Positions 45,262-55,231 of a DNA stretch of 64,000 bases are shown here, piece by piece. Both the position numbers and the translations under genes were made by a program. Source of the stretch: Sneathiella glossodoripedis JCM 23214 (GTDB lineage Bacteria; Pseudomonadota; Alphaproteobacteria; Sneathiellales; Sneathiellaceae); NCBI RefSeq assembly GCF_000616095.1, contig NZ_BAMS01000001.1:930001-994000 (forward strand), written 5' to 3'. The notes beneath the pieces are model-generated. The model was not told the origin of the DNA, did not search any database, and saw only the letters and a list, made by a program, of their open reading frames with translations. Within the stretch, counting starts at the first letter, position 1; the number at the start of each line of letters is the position of its first letter.

Positions 45262-47396
45262 ATGATAAATTATTCAGTTGATACTGATGGAATTGCAATA
45301 ATCTCCTGGGATATGCCAGAGCGTTCCATGAATGTCCTCAATAATGAAAGTATTCCTGCATTTGCGGAAGCTGTGCAAAAAGCGATTTCTGATACTGACG
45401 TCAAAGGTGTGATCATTACTTCAGGCAAACCGGATTTTATCGCTGGAGCCGACCTTGAAATGCTACAGGCCTGGAATGGTGCAGAGGAGATGTTCAACAA
45501 CGGTATGGAATTGCAGATGCTGTTCCGATCCATCGAAAAATCGGGAAAACCGTTTGTCGCTGCCATTAATGGAACCGCGCTCGGAGGTGGGTTTGAAATT
45601 TGCCTTGCGTGCCATCGTAGAATTGTTGCTGACAATCCAAAAGCAAAACTCGGTCTGCCAGAAGTGAAGGTTGGTTTGCTGCCCGGCGGTGGTGGGACAC
45701 AGCGCCTGCCACGTCTTATTGGCATTCAGGCAGCTTTGCCAATCTTGCTTGAAGGTACACATATGAGCCCTGAAAAGGCGTTGAAGTTGGGGGCCGTTGA
45801 TGCCCTGGTCCCGGCGGAGAAGCTTCTTTCATCAGCGCGTGACTGGCTCTTAAGTGCGAAGCCTGAAGATGCAATACAGCCTTGGGATCTGAAAAAGTTC
45901 AAGATCCCAGGTGGTGCCCCGATGAGCCCATCTGGAATGATGACATTCACTGCCGGTAACGCAATGCTGCGTGAAAAGACACAAGGAAATTATCCTGCGG
46001 CGCTGAACATTATGTCCTGTGTTTATGAGGGATGCTGCGTAGATATTGACAATGGTTTGAAAATTGAAACCCGTTATTTCGTCAAAACCTGTTCTTCACC
46101 AGAAGCGAAAAATATGATCCGATCATTATTTTTCGGAATAGGTGCTGCTAACAAATTGGCATCACGGCCTAAAAATATTCCAACTCAGAAATATGGCAAA
46201 GTTGGTGTTCTTGGGGCTGGAATGATGGGAGCGGGTATTGCTTATGCTACTGCGATGGCTGGTATCGAAGTGGTGCTTATCGATCAGGATATGACAGCAG
46301 CAGAAAAAGGTAAGAGCTATAGTCAAAACCTGCTTGAAAAAGCAGTTAAACGGAAACGGATGAGCGCAGAAAAAGCGGCGGATATTTTAGGCTTGATTAC
46401 GCCAACGACCGATTATGCAAAGCTTGAGGGTGCTGATCTTGTAATTGAAGCGGTTTTTGAAAATCGTGACATAAAGGCTCAGGTGACTGAGAAGTCAGAG
46501 GCTGTTATTTCTGACACTGCGATTTTCGCGTCAAATACATCAACATTGCCAATAACAGGCCTTGCTAAAGCAAGTAGTCGGCCAGCCAACTTTATTGGTC
46601 TACATTTTTTCTCACCCGTAGACAAAATGCCGTTGGTTGAAATTATATGTGGTAAAGAGACAAGTCAGGAAACATTGGCGCGTTCAATGGATTATGTGAA
46701 AGCGATCCGAAAAACTCCGATTGTTGTAAATGATAGTCGTGGTTTCTACACAAGCCGCGTTTTTGGCACCTATGTTAGCGAGGGCATTGCCATGTTGGGT
46801 GAAGGGGTCAATCCTGCCCTGATCGATAATGCCGGAAAAATGGCTGGGATGCCGGTAGGGCCACTCGCGTTGGCAGACGAGGTTGCCCTTGACCTCATCC
46901 ATAAAATTTCAACGCAAACCAGAAAAGACTTAGGTGACAAGTATGTTGCTTCACCAAGTGAACCTGTTGTCCAGAAAATGGTGGAAGAGCTTGGTCGCGT
47001 TGGTAAGAGAGAAGGTAAAGGGTTCTATGAATATCCCGAGGAGGGAAAAAACATTTGTGGAAAGAACTTTCCGCGCACTTCCCTCAATTGCCTGAAGAAG
47101 AACAACCTGATGTTGATGAAGTGATCAAACGGCTGATGTTTATTCAATCCGTTGAAACTGCGCGCTGTATGGAAGAGGAAGTTGTGTTATCTGCAACGGA
47201 TGCGGATGTTGGCTCAATCCTGGGCTGGGGATTTTGTCCATCCAAAGGCGGGGCAGTTAGTCAGATCCATACTGTTGGCGTTGAGAATTTTGTTGGTGAA
47301 TGTGACAGGCTGGCGCAACAGTATGGCGCTCGATTTACGCCACCAAACATGCTTCGTAAAATGGCCGCGAATGGTGAACAGTTTTACGCTGCTTAA
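45262..47396 (+). pseudogene. fadJ: Enoyl-CoA hydratase/3-hydroxyacyl-CoA dehydrogenase (FadJ/FadB type), frameshifted
   Basis: Bifunctional beta-oxidation enzyme of about 711 residues in FadB/FadJ order. The crotonase domain comes first (ALGGGFEICLACHRR, GLPEVKVGLLPGGGGTQRLP near residues 105-150). The dehydrogenase follows (LGAGMMGAGIAYA near 320, LHFFSPVDKMPLVEII near 450). The frame breaks at 47043-47051 within GAGGGAAAAAAC. One frame over, KHLWKELSAHFPQLPEEEQ continues and ends at 47396 (GEQFYAA). One added G or A rejoins them. A bidirectional terminator follows. Confidence 0.9.
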
Positions 47397-47414
47397 CTAT
47401 TAGTGAAGTTTATG

Positions 47415-47445
47415 AAAAACGCGGCAGTGAATGCCGCGTTTTTTT
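47415..47445. terminator. Bidirectional terminator
   Basis: The stem AACGCGGCA/TGCCGCGTT, loop GTGA, has an A-run on the left and a seven-base T-run on the right. It separates the rightward FadJ-type gene from the leftward hotdog gene that ends at 47451. Confidence 0.9.
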
Positions 47446-47450
47446 GTGCG

Positions 47451-48365
47451 TTATAGCTGATTTTTCAAAAGTTTCTCATCTGGGACCGAAGAATACTCAG
47501 GTGGTAACGGTACAGATTTTCGAGCGGTCATATCGAAATAACATCCTATTACCGTCGTGCAATTAACGATTTCATCCGTGTCGCAATTGATCAGGTGATG
47601 GCCGAATGCAAAGTTTTTTGGCCTTCGGTCCAAAAGCCCACTTTTCAGGACAAGAGAATCCGCCATGCGGATGGGTCTTAGGAATTCAGTATAATAGTCA
47701 AGCGCTGCGGACCCAAGATTACGCTCCCTTTGCATCGCGCGCGTTATGCCAACCGATCCCATAATATGGCTGGCTGCATCGGAAAATCGGGCAATAATGT
47801 TGCTGATTTCAATGTTACCAAAGGCATCACATTCCCACACATCCACGGCGCTGCGGCTGGTTTCAAACATATGCTCCATTTTTTTTGCAGCCATAACCAC
47901 CGATTTTATTGGCGCTGGGCAATATAGGTCCTCATGAGGATCTTCCAATTTTTTGGCTGCTTCCAGAACATCAAGCGGTGTGTTCAGTATTTCCCCGTTA
48001 TCCAGATCCTGATAGACAAGATTGAATTCACTGACCGATGAAAGCGTATCATCGACCGCATTATACAAGTGAGTAAATGCTTGAATGCTGTCTTCTTTTA
48101 CCGCACGAACGCCAGATACGCCGTACATTTGTGCGCCAACATGCATTTCCGCCATATACTGAATTCTCAGATCGCGATATTTTAGTGCACGCCGTTCTTC
48201 GCGAATGCGCGCTGGAGATAAACCTAGTGCATTTAAAAGATGCGCAAGGGAAGCTGAAGCACGAGAGCTGTAGAACTGCACGTTCATATGCTTCATCTGA
48301 TCACATTCCCAAGTGTCTACAGTCCCGCGATATCCTGCAATCAGTTTCGAAGATGTGTGGCTCAT
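47451..48365 (-). CDS. Tandem hotdog-fold (4HBT-like) acyl-CoA thioesterase family protein
   Basis: The 304-residue protein seems to hold two hotdog domains. The first begins WECDQMKHMNVQFY near residue 18, matching the D-x-x-GHVNN active-site helix of 4-hydroxybenzoyl-CoA thioesterases. The second starts DVWECDAFGNIEISNIIARF near residue 175. Both keep the Asp. The next gene upstream is a single-domain relative that overlaps by 4 bases (ATGA). Release or recycling of CoA from blocked acyl-CoA is the likely function; the substrate is unknown. Confidence 0.8.
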   Translation of the reverse strand: MSHTSSKLIAGYRGTVDTWECDQMKHMNVQFYSSRASASLAHLLNALGLSPARIREERRALKYRDLRIQYMAEMHVGAQMYGVSGVRAVKEDSIQAFTHLYNAVDDTLSSVSEFNLVYQDLDNGEILNTPLDVLEAAKKLEDPHEDLYCPAPIKSVVMAAKKMEHMFETSRSAVDVWECDAFGNIEISNIIARFSDAASHIMGSVGITRAMQRERNLGSAALDYYTEFLRPIRMADSLVLKSGLLDRRPKNFAFGHHLINCDTDEIVNCTTVIGCYFDMTARKSVPLPPEYSSVPDEKLLKNQL

Positions 48366-48796
48366 AGCGATACCTCTTCTTGCAGTTTAAGGGATTGTAA
48401 TTTCGAAAGAGTTTTTTCATCGAAGGCGACGACTTTGCGCTTTTGCATGTCAAAGTGAAGGGCTGTCACAAGAGACTCGTATGACAATTTTTCAGTTGCA
48501 CTATTGTAAAGCTTGTGATGGACCGTGATCGATTTTTCTGTAAATCCAGCAATCCCGGAAACCATATGCATTAGGTCGCCTACCAGCAACTCACCTCGAA
48601 ATCTGTTTTGCTGTTCAACAGCAACCATACCTTTGCTTCTGTTTTTGATATGTTCCGCCGTATAGCCGATTTTTGGGAAAATACTTTGCATGGCGTGACT
48701 GATGCAGTTGCCGTAGAATTGTATATTCATGTGACCCATCCGATCACACTTACTGTTCAGTACATGTCCCCGAAAGGTTTCAAAATACCTGTCCAT
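48362..48796 (-). CDS. Single-domain hotdog (4HBT-like) protein
   Basis: The 144-residue product has one hotdog domain with CDRMGHMNIQFYGN near residue 16, the same active-site helix as its downstream neighbour's first domain (QMKHMNVQFY). The two probably arose by duplication and may form a hetero-complex. It follows the TetR gene by 31 bases and overlaps the tandem hotdog gene, so all are one leftward unit with the enoyl-CoA hydratase. Confidence 0.82.
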   Translation of the reverse strand: MDRYFETFRGHVLNSKCDRMGHMNIQFYGNCISHAMQSIFPKIGYTAEHIKNRSKGMVAVEQQNRFRGELLVGDLMHMVSGIAGFTEKSITVHHKLYNSATEKLSYESLVTALHFDMQKRKVVAFDEKTLSKLQSLKLQEEVSL

Positions 48797-48827
48797 GGAA
48801 AGAAGAACTCCCCGTTTTTGATTGTTA

Positions 48828-49457
48828 TTATTGGTTCTGTATCCTTTGTAGCATCACATGAACATAACGGTCGATCATTTCTTTGCTATCTGCCCCAAAA
48901 AGGGATAGCCGGCCCGTTTCTTTTAGAATAAGCGCACCAGTGACGTAACTGATTGCATCGAGCGTTTCCTGTTGGGCAAGTTCGGCGGAAGCATTACTGT
49001 TCTTGTGCAGGCAATTCGCCAGATAACCAAGAAGTGACATTAATCTCCCGTTCAGCAGTTTGTTTGTTTCCGATGAAAAACCCTGACGCTTTACTTCACC
49101 GCTGGAAAACAGGTGCAAACCTAATTGCAGATCGAAGGGATGGGTATCATAATAATTGTAGTAGGCGGTAAAGGCGCTGATTATCTTGTTTTCTCTTCCT
49201 ACTGCATTGGAGGATGCTTCTTTTACATGATTGGTAAGGTTGAGAAGTGATTTAAACAACAGCTCAGAGTAGATTTCTTCCTTGGACTGGAAATACGCGT
49301 ATGACGCTCCTGTTGAATAGCCGGCCTCTTTTGCGATTGCGCGCATGGTCGTGCCTTCAAGACCATTTTGCCTGAAAAGGGATGCGGCAGCATTTAATAT
49401 TTGCTGCCGCTTGTAAGCTTGAAGCTCTTGTTTTCTGCTTTGTTTAGTCTCTTGCAT
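48828..49457 (-). CDS. TetR-family transcriptional regulator
   Basis: The 209-residue regulator has an N-terminal helix-turn-helix: AAASLFRQNGLEGTTMRAIAKEAGYSTGASYAYF, described here in two parts around residues 24-40 and 41-58. The variable C-terminal ligand domain gives no clue, but the setting (enoyl-CoA hydratase upstream, overlapping as TAATG) fits control by an acyl-CoA. Inverted repeats at 50321-50344, before the hydratase start, are its likely operator. Confidence 0.9.
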   Translation of the reverse strand: MQETKQSRKQELQAYKRQQILNAAASLFRQNGLEGTTMRAIAKEAGYSTGASYAYFQSKEEIYSELLFKSLLNLTNHVKEASSNAVGRENKIISAFTAYYNYYDTHPFDLQLGLHLFSSGEVKRQGFSSETNKLLNGRLMSLLGYLANCLHKNSNASAELAQQETLDAISYVTGALILKETGRLSLFGADSKEMIDRYVHVMLQRIQNQ

Positions 49458-50290
49458 TATCCCAAATTTTGACCGCTATCACGTTCATGGACGGCTTGAT
49501 GAAAGCCCGCTTCTTCGGCCCGATGTTTAAACCACATTCCTTCTGGGCTGTGACGAGTGATACCATCAAATATCGTTGCTGTCATTTGTGTAGATGCCAA
49601 TCCCATGTTGTCAAAGGCTTGATTGATCATAAGTTTTTGCATCATCAATTGGTTCTTTGGGACAGATCCAATTCTTTTGGCCAACTCCATCACCCTCTCT
49701 TCAAGTTTCTCAGACGGAACGGCATCTACAACAAGGCCCATATCTTTTGCTTCTGTTCCGCTAATTAGATCACCAGTTAGAAGCATTCTTTTCGCTTTTT
49801 CTGGTCCAAGTCGATAAACCCACATCGCTGTCGTCGGGCATCCCCAAACCCGTGCAGGTGGATATCCGATTTTTGCGGTATCTTCCATAACGACCAGATC
49901 TGCGCAAAGAGCGATATCGCTACCGCCTGCAACGGCATATTTATGCACCTTTGCGATAACCGGTTTGTAGGACCGAAAAATACTCATGAAATCCTGTGTA
50001 TATCCCATCATCAACTTGTAATCGATCATCGGATCCCATGGCATTTCCTGAATAACTGAATTAGCGCCACTGGTTTCGGCAAAAATCTTCAAATCATAAC
50101 CGGAACAAAAGCCGTCCCCTGCTCCTTGCAGGATTATGACATGCACTGAATCATCCGCATTAGCTCTTTCTACAGCTTCCCGAAGCTTGCGGGGGGTATC
50201 CGGGTGGATAGCATTTAGAGTTTCTGGGCGATTTAAGGTTATTCGTGCGATCCGCTCTTCGGTTTCATAAAGCACAATTTCATCAGTCAT
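49457..50290 (-). CDS. Enoyl-CoA hydratase/isomerase family protein
   Basis: A 277-residue crotonase with the N-terminal [13 protein letters not shown], the oxyanion-hole segments [13 protein letters not shown] near residue 62 and [16 protein letters not shown] near 118, and [16 protein letters not shown] near 145. The usual catalytic Glu of crotonase (EVxLG) is not in its standard context, so the reaction is not certain. ATG 50290 follows an AAAGGA site. First gene of the leftward TetR/hotdog operon. Confidence 0.88.
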   Translation of the reverse strand: MTDEIVLYETEERIARITLNRPETLNAIHPDTPRKLREAVERANADDSVHVIILQGAGDGFCSGYDLKIFAETSGANSVIQEMPWDPMIDYKLMMGYTQDFMSIFRSYKPVIAKVHKYAVAGGSDIALCADLVVMEDTAKIGYPPARVWGCPTTAMWVYRLGPEKAKRMLLTGDLISGTEAKDMGLVVDAVPSEKLEERVMELAKRIGSVPKNQLMMQKLMINQAFDNMGLASTQMTATIFDGITRHSPEGMWFKHRAEEAGFHQAVHERDSGQNLG

Positions 50291-50320
50291 CTCGTGTTCC
50301 TTTCTATTTTTCACAATTAT

Positions 50321-50344
50321 GTTCATAAAAATGAACGTTGTTCA
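50321..50344. promoter_or_regulatory. Overlapping inverted repeats, candidate TetR operator
   Basis: GTTCAT-AAAA-ATGAAC (50321-50336) and TGAAC-GTT-GTTCA (50332-50344) share the ATGAAC arm. They lie between the leftward hydratase-TetR operon and the rightward EF-hand gene. Size and symmetry suit a TetR dimer or dimer pair. Confidence 0.55.
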
Positions 50345-50423
50345 AATTATATTTAAAGAAAATTTCGACGGATTTTGTTTTTCCCTTCGTTTTAGTCAGG
50401 AGTTCATTTTGAAAGGAAACCAA

Positions 50424-50885
50424 ATGAAGAAAATTTTTGTGATATCTGCCTTGGCTGTGGCGATTTCGATCCCTCCTATCGCGCTCGCAACTGCACATAT
50501 GAATAAAAATGGTGACAAGTGGGTCGAACATTTCTTTAGCGAACACGATAAAGATAACAATGGGCTTATGAGTAAGGAGGAGCTTCCGAAACGCTGGCAA
50601 AAATATTTTAAATCCGCAGATCAGAATAAGGATGGTCAGCTTACCCGTTCCGAGGTGTTGGAAGCTCGTAAAGATCGTAAATCAAAGCACTTGATGCGTA
50701 CGATGCTGGAACTGGATAGCAATAGTGACGGTGCCATAAGCAAATCAGAAATGATGGATTTCATGGACCGGAAGTTTGCGAAACTGGACAGTGATAAAGA
50801 TGGGCGTCTGACTATGGATGAACTTTCGCGGCTTAAAAATATTCTGCGAAATGATCGGCACCAACGATCTAAAGATAATGGGTAA
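50424..50885 (+). CDS. Secreted EF-hand calcium-binding protein
   Basis: The 153-residue protein has a Sec signal peptide (residues 1-22, cleaved near ALA-TA). Four EF-hand loops follow at residues 42-53, 66-77, 98-109 and 122-133 (DKDNNGLMSKEE, DQNKDGQLTRSE, DSNSDGAISKSE, DSDKDGRLTMDE), all with correct ligand spacing. A periplasmic calcium sensor or buffer is likely. ATG 50424 follows TTGAAAGGAA; longer in-frame extension to 50319 would hide the signal peptide. Confidence 0.88.
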   Translation: MKKIFVISALAVAISIPPIALATAHMNKNGDKWVEHFFSEHDKDNNGLMSKEELPKRWQKYFKSADQNKDGQLTRSEVLEARKDRKSKHLMRTMLELDSNSDGAISKSEMMDFMDRKFAKLDSDKDGRLTMDELSRLKNILRNDRHQRSKDNG

Positions 50886-50919
50886 CGTGAAATGGGTCCG
50901 CCTCGAGTGGGCCCGGATT

Positions 50920-52073
50920 TTATATACCTAATTGACGTGACGCTAGATCCCGCATGATTTCTTCTGCTCCGCCGCCGATAGCATTGACCCTAACTTCCCT
51001 GTAAAGGCGTTCTGATTTGGATCCCCGCAAATACCCTGCGCCGCCCATTGTTTGAACGCCTTCACGGGCACAATATTCCATGCATTCTGTCGCCTGATTT
51101 TTTAACATGCAGATATCGGCCACAGGTTGTTGTCCTGAATGTACCATCAGCGCGATTGATCAAGGTATGCGGTAGCGGCATTAATTCGCTGAGCCATTTG
51201 GACAAGTTTATGCCTTACGACCTGTTTCTGACTAAGAGGTTTGCCAAAAACAATTCTTTGTTGCGCATAATCGAGAACCTCATTGTAACAAGCCCGAGAG
51301 GCGGCGATACAACCCGCAGCCATCCATAAGCGCTCTGAGTTGAAATTCAGCATAATTGCCTGAAACCCCTGGTTTTCAGTGCCTAGCAAATTTGCGGCAG
51401 GAACGCGGCAATTATCAAAATAAAGCGTCGCAGTGTCTGATGCCCACCACCCCATTTTATTAAGCGGGGTTCGCTCAAATCCGGCCGTATCTCTGTCAAT
51501 GAGTAACAGGGAGATGCCGTTCATTCCAACGTCACCTGTTCGTACTGCAACCGTATATACATCGGCTCGCATTCCCGACGTTATGAAAGTTTTAGTACCA
51601 TTGACGACGTAGTGATCTTCATAGCGGACTGCTGTGGTTTTCAAATTTGCAACGTCAGAGCCACCATCCGGTTCTGTAATCGCCAAGGCGCTTATTTTAT
51701 CACCGCTGAGAATGCTAGGGAGGTATCGTTTCTTTTGCTCTTCATTGCCGACATTCTTGATCGGGGGGCTACCAATTGTGTGGCTCATCAGGCTGGCGGA
51801 AATACCTCCTGCGCAGACTGCTGCAAGTTCTTCGGCCACAATCAAACTGTAAAACAGATCAACTTCGGTTCCGCCATATCCCTCAGGAAAGCCGATTCCT
51901 AATAGCCCCAATTCACCCGCTTTAGTGTACAGGTCTCTTGGAAAGGTTTCAGCTTCATCCCATTCGCTGGCGAACGGTTCTATTTCATCTGCGACGAAGC
52001 GTTGAACCATTGCGCGAAACACGTGGTGTTCCTGAGTGTAATGTGGTGGGATATAGCGCTGTAATCCTGGCAT
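50920..52073 (-). pseudogene. Acyl-CoA dehydrogenase, frameshifted
   Basis: Dehydrogenase of about 384 residues. The N-terminal frame (from ATG 52073) has AITEPDGGSDVANLK near residue 132, TFITSGMRADV and the likely catalytic Glu in NFNSERLWMAAG near 245. It stops at 51147 after AYLDQSR. One frame over, IALMVHSGQQPVADICM continues to MGGAGYLRGSKSERLYREVRV and GGGAEEIMRDLA, ending at 50920. One extra A at about 51156 (CAATCG to CAAATCG) joins them. Last gene of the SDR-carboxylase operon; its start overlaps the biotin carboxylase stop (TAATG). Confidence 0.87.
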
Positions 52074-54052
52074 TAGTTGGCGTTTTCCTGATCTGGTTCA
52101 ATTTCAACAAGAATAGTTCGACTGGCGACCTGATCATCCACCTTTGCATGAATTTTCTTAACTACACCACTAACACGGCTTGTTATTTCATGCTCCATTT
52201 TCATGGCTTCAAGGGTCGTTATGAGTTGTCCCGGCTTAACTCTCTCACCTTCACTCACTTCAATTGCGAGCAATTTTCCGTTCATGGGGGCGACGACTGC
52301 TCCATCCGCCGATTGAGACGCAGCGTTTGCACTTAACAATGTGATGTCAGATGCGCTGAATTGCAGTCCATCAGCGCAAATATGCAAGCAGTTTTCTTCG
52401 TGAACAATTTGGCAACTCAAATGCTGTTCCTCTATAGAAATTCTATAGTTAACACCGTCTTCGTTCAGTATTTCTACAATCGAGATATCCGTATCATAAT
52501 CTATGGCGTAGCGATTGGTGGATAACAGCTCGATTTGAAATTCGTGCGGCTCTTCATCAATTAGCAGTTTCACTTTTGGAGGGGAAATAGGACTGCTACA
52601 CCAGTTGTTGGTAAGTGAGTTACTCTTAAAGCGCTTTTCATGGAGTGTTAGTGCGGCCGCTAAGATCTTGTGCCTGATTTGAAGTGGCGGTTTTTTCCGG
52701 CGTTTCTTAGGAAACTCCTTATCTATGAAGTCGGTAGTTGCAAGTCCTTTTGCAAATGTTTCATTTTTCAAACAGTCGATGAGGAACTGTCGGTTGGTCG
52801 TCAAACCAAGGTCAACGGTCTTATTGAGTGAGCGTATTAGCCGTCTTCTGGCATCTTCGCGTGTTTCGCCATATGCGATGACTTTGGCAATCATTGCATC
52901 GTAATGGGGGGTGATTTCAAAACCGTCCTTCAAGCCGTGGTCAGTTCTTAATCCTTCGCCTTCACTGGGGATCCATTTGAGCAATTTCCCAACACGTGGA
53001 AGGAAGTTTTTATAGGGATCTTCCGCATACAAGCGCGCTTCAATTGCGTGTCCTGATAAATTGATGTTTTCCTGCAGTTCCGGCAGGCGTTCTCCCCTAG
53101 CGATGCGCAATTGCCATTCCACTAGATCGTATCCGGTTATCAGTTCCGTAACGGGATGCTCGACTTGCAAGCGGGTGTTCATTTCCAGAAAATAAAATGA
53201 ACCATCTTCAGCGAGCAGGAACTCAACGGTACCGGCTCCGACATAATTGATTGCCTTGGCCGCGGCAACCGCAGCAGCCCCCATCTTTTCTCTAAGCTCG
53301 TCCGAGACAACTGGGGAGGGGGCTTCTTCAATCACTTTCTGGTGGCGCCGCTGAATTGAGCAATCCCTTTCCCCCAAGTGAACGGTATTCCCCTGGCTAT
53401 CCGCAAAGATCTGAATTTCAATATGGCGTGCATTTACGACCGCTTTTTCAAGTATCAGCTCATCAGAGCCAAAAGCATTTTTTGCCTCGGATCTTGCGCC
53501 TTCCAATGCGCGTAATAGCTGGTCGTTATTTTCAACCAAACGCATACCGCGGCCGCCGCCACCTGCAGCAGCCTTAACCATGACAGGAAAGCCAATTTTC
53601 GTTGCTGCATCAACAAAACGGCTGTCTGACTGATCCCGTTCCTCATAACCAGGTATGCAGGGCACATTCGCAGCAATCATTCTGCGTTTTGCTTCAGCCT
53701 TGTTACCCATAACATCAATGGCGACTGCAGATGGGCCAACAAAAGTAATGTTTGAGTCATTACATTTGCTTGCAAAATCAGCATTTTCTGACAGAAAGCC
53801 ATATCCCGGATGAATTGCATCTGCTCCGGTTCTGCGCGCAGCTTCGATAATACTTGAAATATTCAAATAACTTTCGGTTACCGCGGCCGGTCCAATGCAC
53901 ACTGCTTCATCCGCCAGTTCAACATGGAGCGCATCCCTATCTGCTTCAGAAAATACCGCGACTGTATCATATCCCATCATTTTGGCGGTTTTGATGATCC
54001 GGCACGCGATTTCTCCGCGGTTCGCAATCAGGATTTTTGAAAAGTCACCCAT
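52073..54052 (-). CDS. Acyl-CoA carboxylase biotin-carboxylase/BCCP subunit (LiuD/AtuF-like)
   Basis: The 659-residue alpha subunit of a biotin-dependent acyl-CoA carboxylase. Biotin carboxylase core: ILIANRGEIACRI at residue 6, the ATP loop KAAAGGGGRGMR near 160, FLEMNTRLQVEHPVTE near 288. The BT linker region is followed by the carrier domain with EAMKM, biotinyl Lys near 618. It forms a holoenzyme with the beta subunit two genes upstream in the same operon. 3-methylcrotonyl-CoA or geranyl-CoA are the likeliest substrates; sequence alone does not decide. It starts directly after the stop of the preceding dehydrogenase. Confidence 0.92.
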   Translation of the reverse strand: MGDFSKILIANRGEIACRIIKTAKMMGYDTVAVFSEADRDALHVELADEAVCIGPAAVTESYLNISSIIEAARRTGADAIHPGYGFLSENADFASKCNDSNITFVGPSAVAIDVMGNKAEAKRRMIAANVPCIPGYEERDQSDSRFVDAATKIGFPVMVKAAAGGGGRGMRLVENNDQLLRALEGARSEAKNAFGSDELILEKAVVNARHIEIQIFADSQGNTVHLGERDCSIQRRHQKVIEEAPSPVVSDELREKMGAAAVAAAKAINYVGAGTVEFLLAEDGSFYFLEMNTRLQVEHPVTELITGYDLVEWQLRIARGERLPELQENINLSGHAIEARLYAEDPYKNFLPRVGKLLKWIPSEGEGLRTDHGLKDGFEITPHYDAMIAKVIAYGETREDARRRLIRSLNKTVDLGLTTNRQFLIDCLKNETFAKGLATTDFIDKEFPKKRRKKPPLQIRHKILAAALTLHEKRFKSNSLTNNWCSSPISPPKVKLLIDEEPHEFQIELLSTNRYAIDYDTDISIVEILNEDGVNYRISIEEQHLSCQIVHEENCLHICADGLQFSASDITLLSANAASQSADGAVVAPMNGKLLAIEVSEGERVKPGQLITTLEAMKMEHEITSRVSGVVKKIHAKVDDQVASRTILVEIEPDQENAN

Positions 54053-55217
54053 TTATTTCTGATTCCGTTTCTGTTTGGGCAGCGTGTCCATCAACTTGCA
54101 AATAATGCCTAACATCACTTCGTCTGCACCTCCGCCGATGGATGCAAGTCTACCATCCGGTAGGATCGAGTTATTGGGGTTTCGTTCATAAAACCCATTC
54201 CGCCATAATATTGCAAACAGGCGTCATTGACTTCTCGGGTAAGGCGCCCTGCCTTTAGCTTGGCCATTGAGGCCATCATTGTTACATTTTCGCCGGCGAC
54301 ATAGTCTTCTACAGCTCGATAGGTGAGGGAGCGAAGGCATTCTATCTCGGTTTTCAGCTCTGCAAGCCTGAAATGGATCACCTGATTATCAAGAAGCGGT
54401 TTCCCAAAAACCTGTCTCTCGCGGGTATATGAAATTGTATCATCAACAGCCTTATCGAGCTACGCAGGGCATTACCTGCGGCCCATAAACGCTCTTCCTG
54501 GAATTGCAGCATCTGGTAGGTAAAGCCTAACCCTTCTTCACCAATAATGTTGCGTTTGGGGACGCGGACATCTTCAAAATAAAGCTGCGCCGTATCAGAG
54601 GAACGCATACCCAACTTGTCCAGCTTTTTGGCAACAGTAATTCCAGGCGTATCCATTGGAACAATTATCAAAGACTTGCTACTGTGGATTGGACCATCGC
54701 TTGTATTGACGAGCATGCACATAAAATCTGCTTGTGTGCCGTTGGTAATCCACATTTTCTGGCCATTAATGACGTAATCATCGCCATCGCTGCGGGCGTT
54801 GGATTTTATGGCTGCCACATCCGAGCCGGCGCTGGGTTCAGAAACACCAATACATGCAACATAGTCGCCTGAAATTGCCGGACGTAAGTAATTCTCCTTT
54901 ACGTAATCGGAGCCAAAGCGGGCGAGAGCAGGGGTTGCCATGTCTGTTTGTACACCGATTGCCATCGGAACACCGCCACAAGGAATTTCCCCCAATGTTT
55001 CAGCCATGGCGAGGCTAAAAGAGTAGTCGAGTCCCATTCCGCCATATTCTTCGGGTTTACAGACCCCCAGGAAACCTTGCGCACCCATTTTTTGGAAAAG
55101 CTCTTTTGCCGGAAATATTCCCGCGTCTTCCCATTCATCAACAAATGGTGTGATTTCCTGTTTGATGAACTTGCTTAGGGAATTCATAAACTCGCGATGT
55201 TCTTGTTTGTATAGCAT
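54053..55217 (-). pseudogene. Acyl-CoA dehydrogenase (isovaleryl/citronellyl-CoA type), two frameshifts
   Basis: About 388 residues read across three frames. From ATG 55217 (GGAGG site) the first frame has GVSEPSAGSDVAAIK near residue 128, MWITNGTQADF and the catalytic-type Glu in LQFQEERLWAAG near 240. It breaks near 54460. One frame over, LDKAVDDTISYTRERQVFGKP continues to MGFMNETPITRSYR, which breaks near 54157. A third frame gives DGRLASIGGGADEVML to a TAA at 54053-54055, directly next to the following ATG. Adding a C and a G restores the gene. Confidence 0.88.
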
Positions 55218-55231
55218 TCTTTCCTCCCCAG

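Noticed and set aside
50319-50423. N-terminal extension of the EF-hand protein from an upstream in-frame start
   Set aside because: It would place 35 residues ahead of a good signal peptide; the ATG at 50424 has a GAAAGGA-type site.
4593-55217. Programmed ribosomal frameshifting as the cause of the broken genes
   Set aside because: The sites share no slippery heptamer or downstream structure, affect nine unrelated families that are normally read in one frame, and occur three times in one gene. Missing bases explain them more simply.
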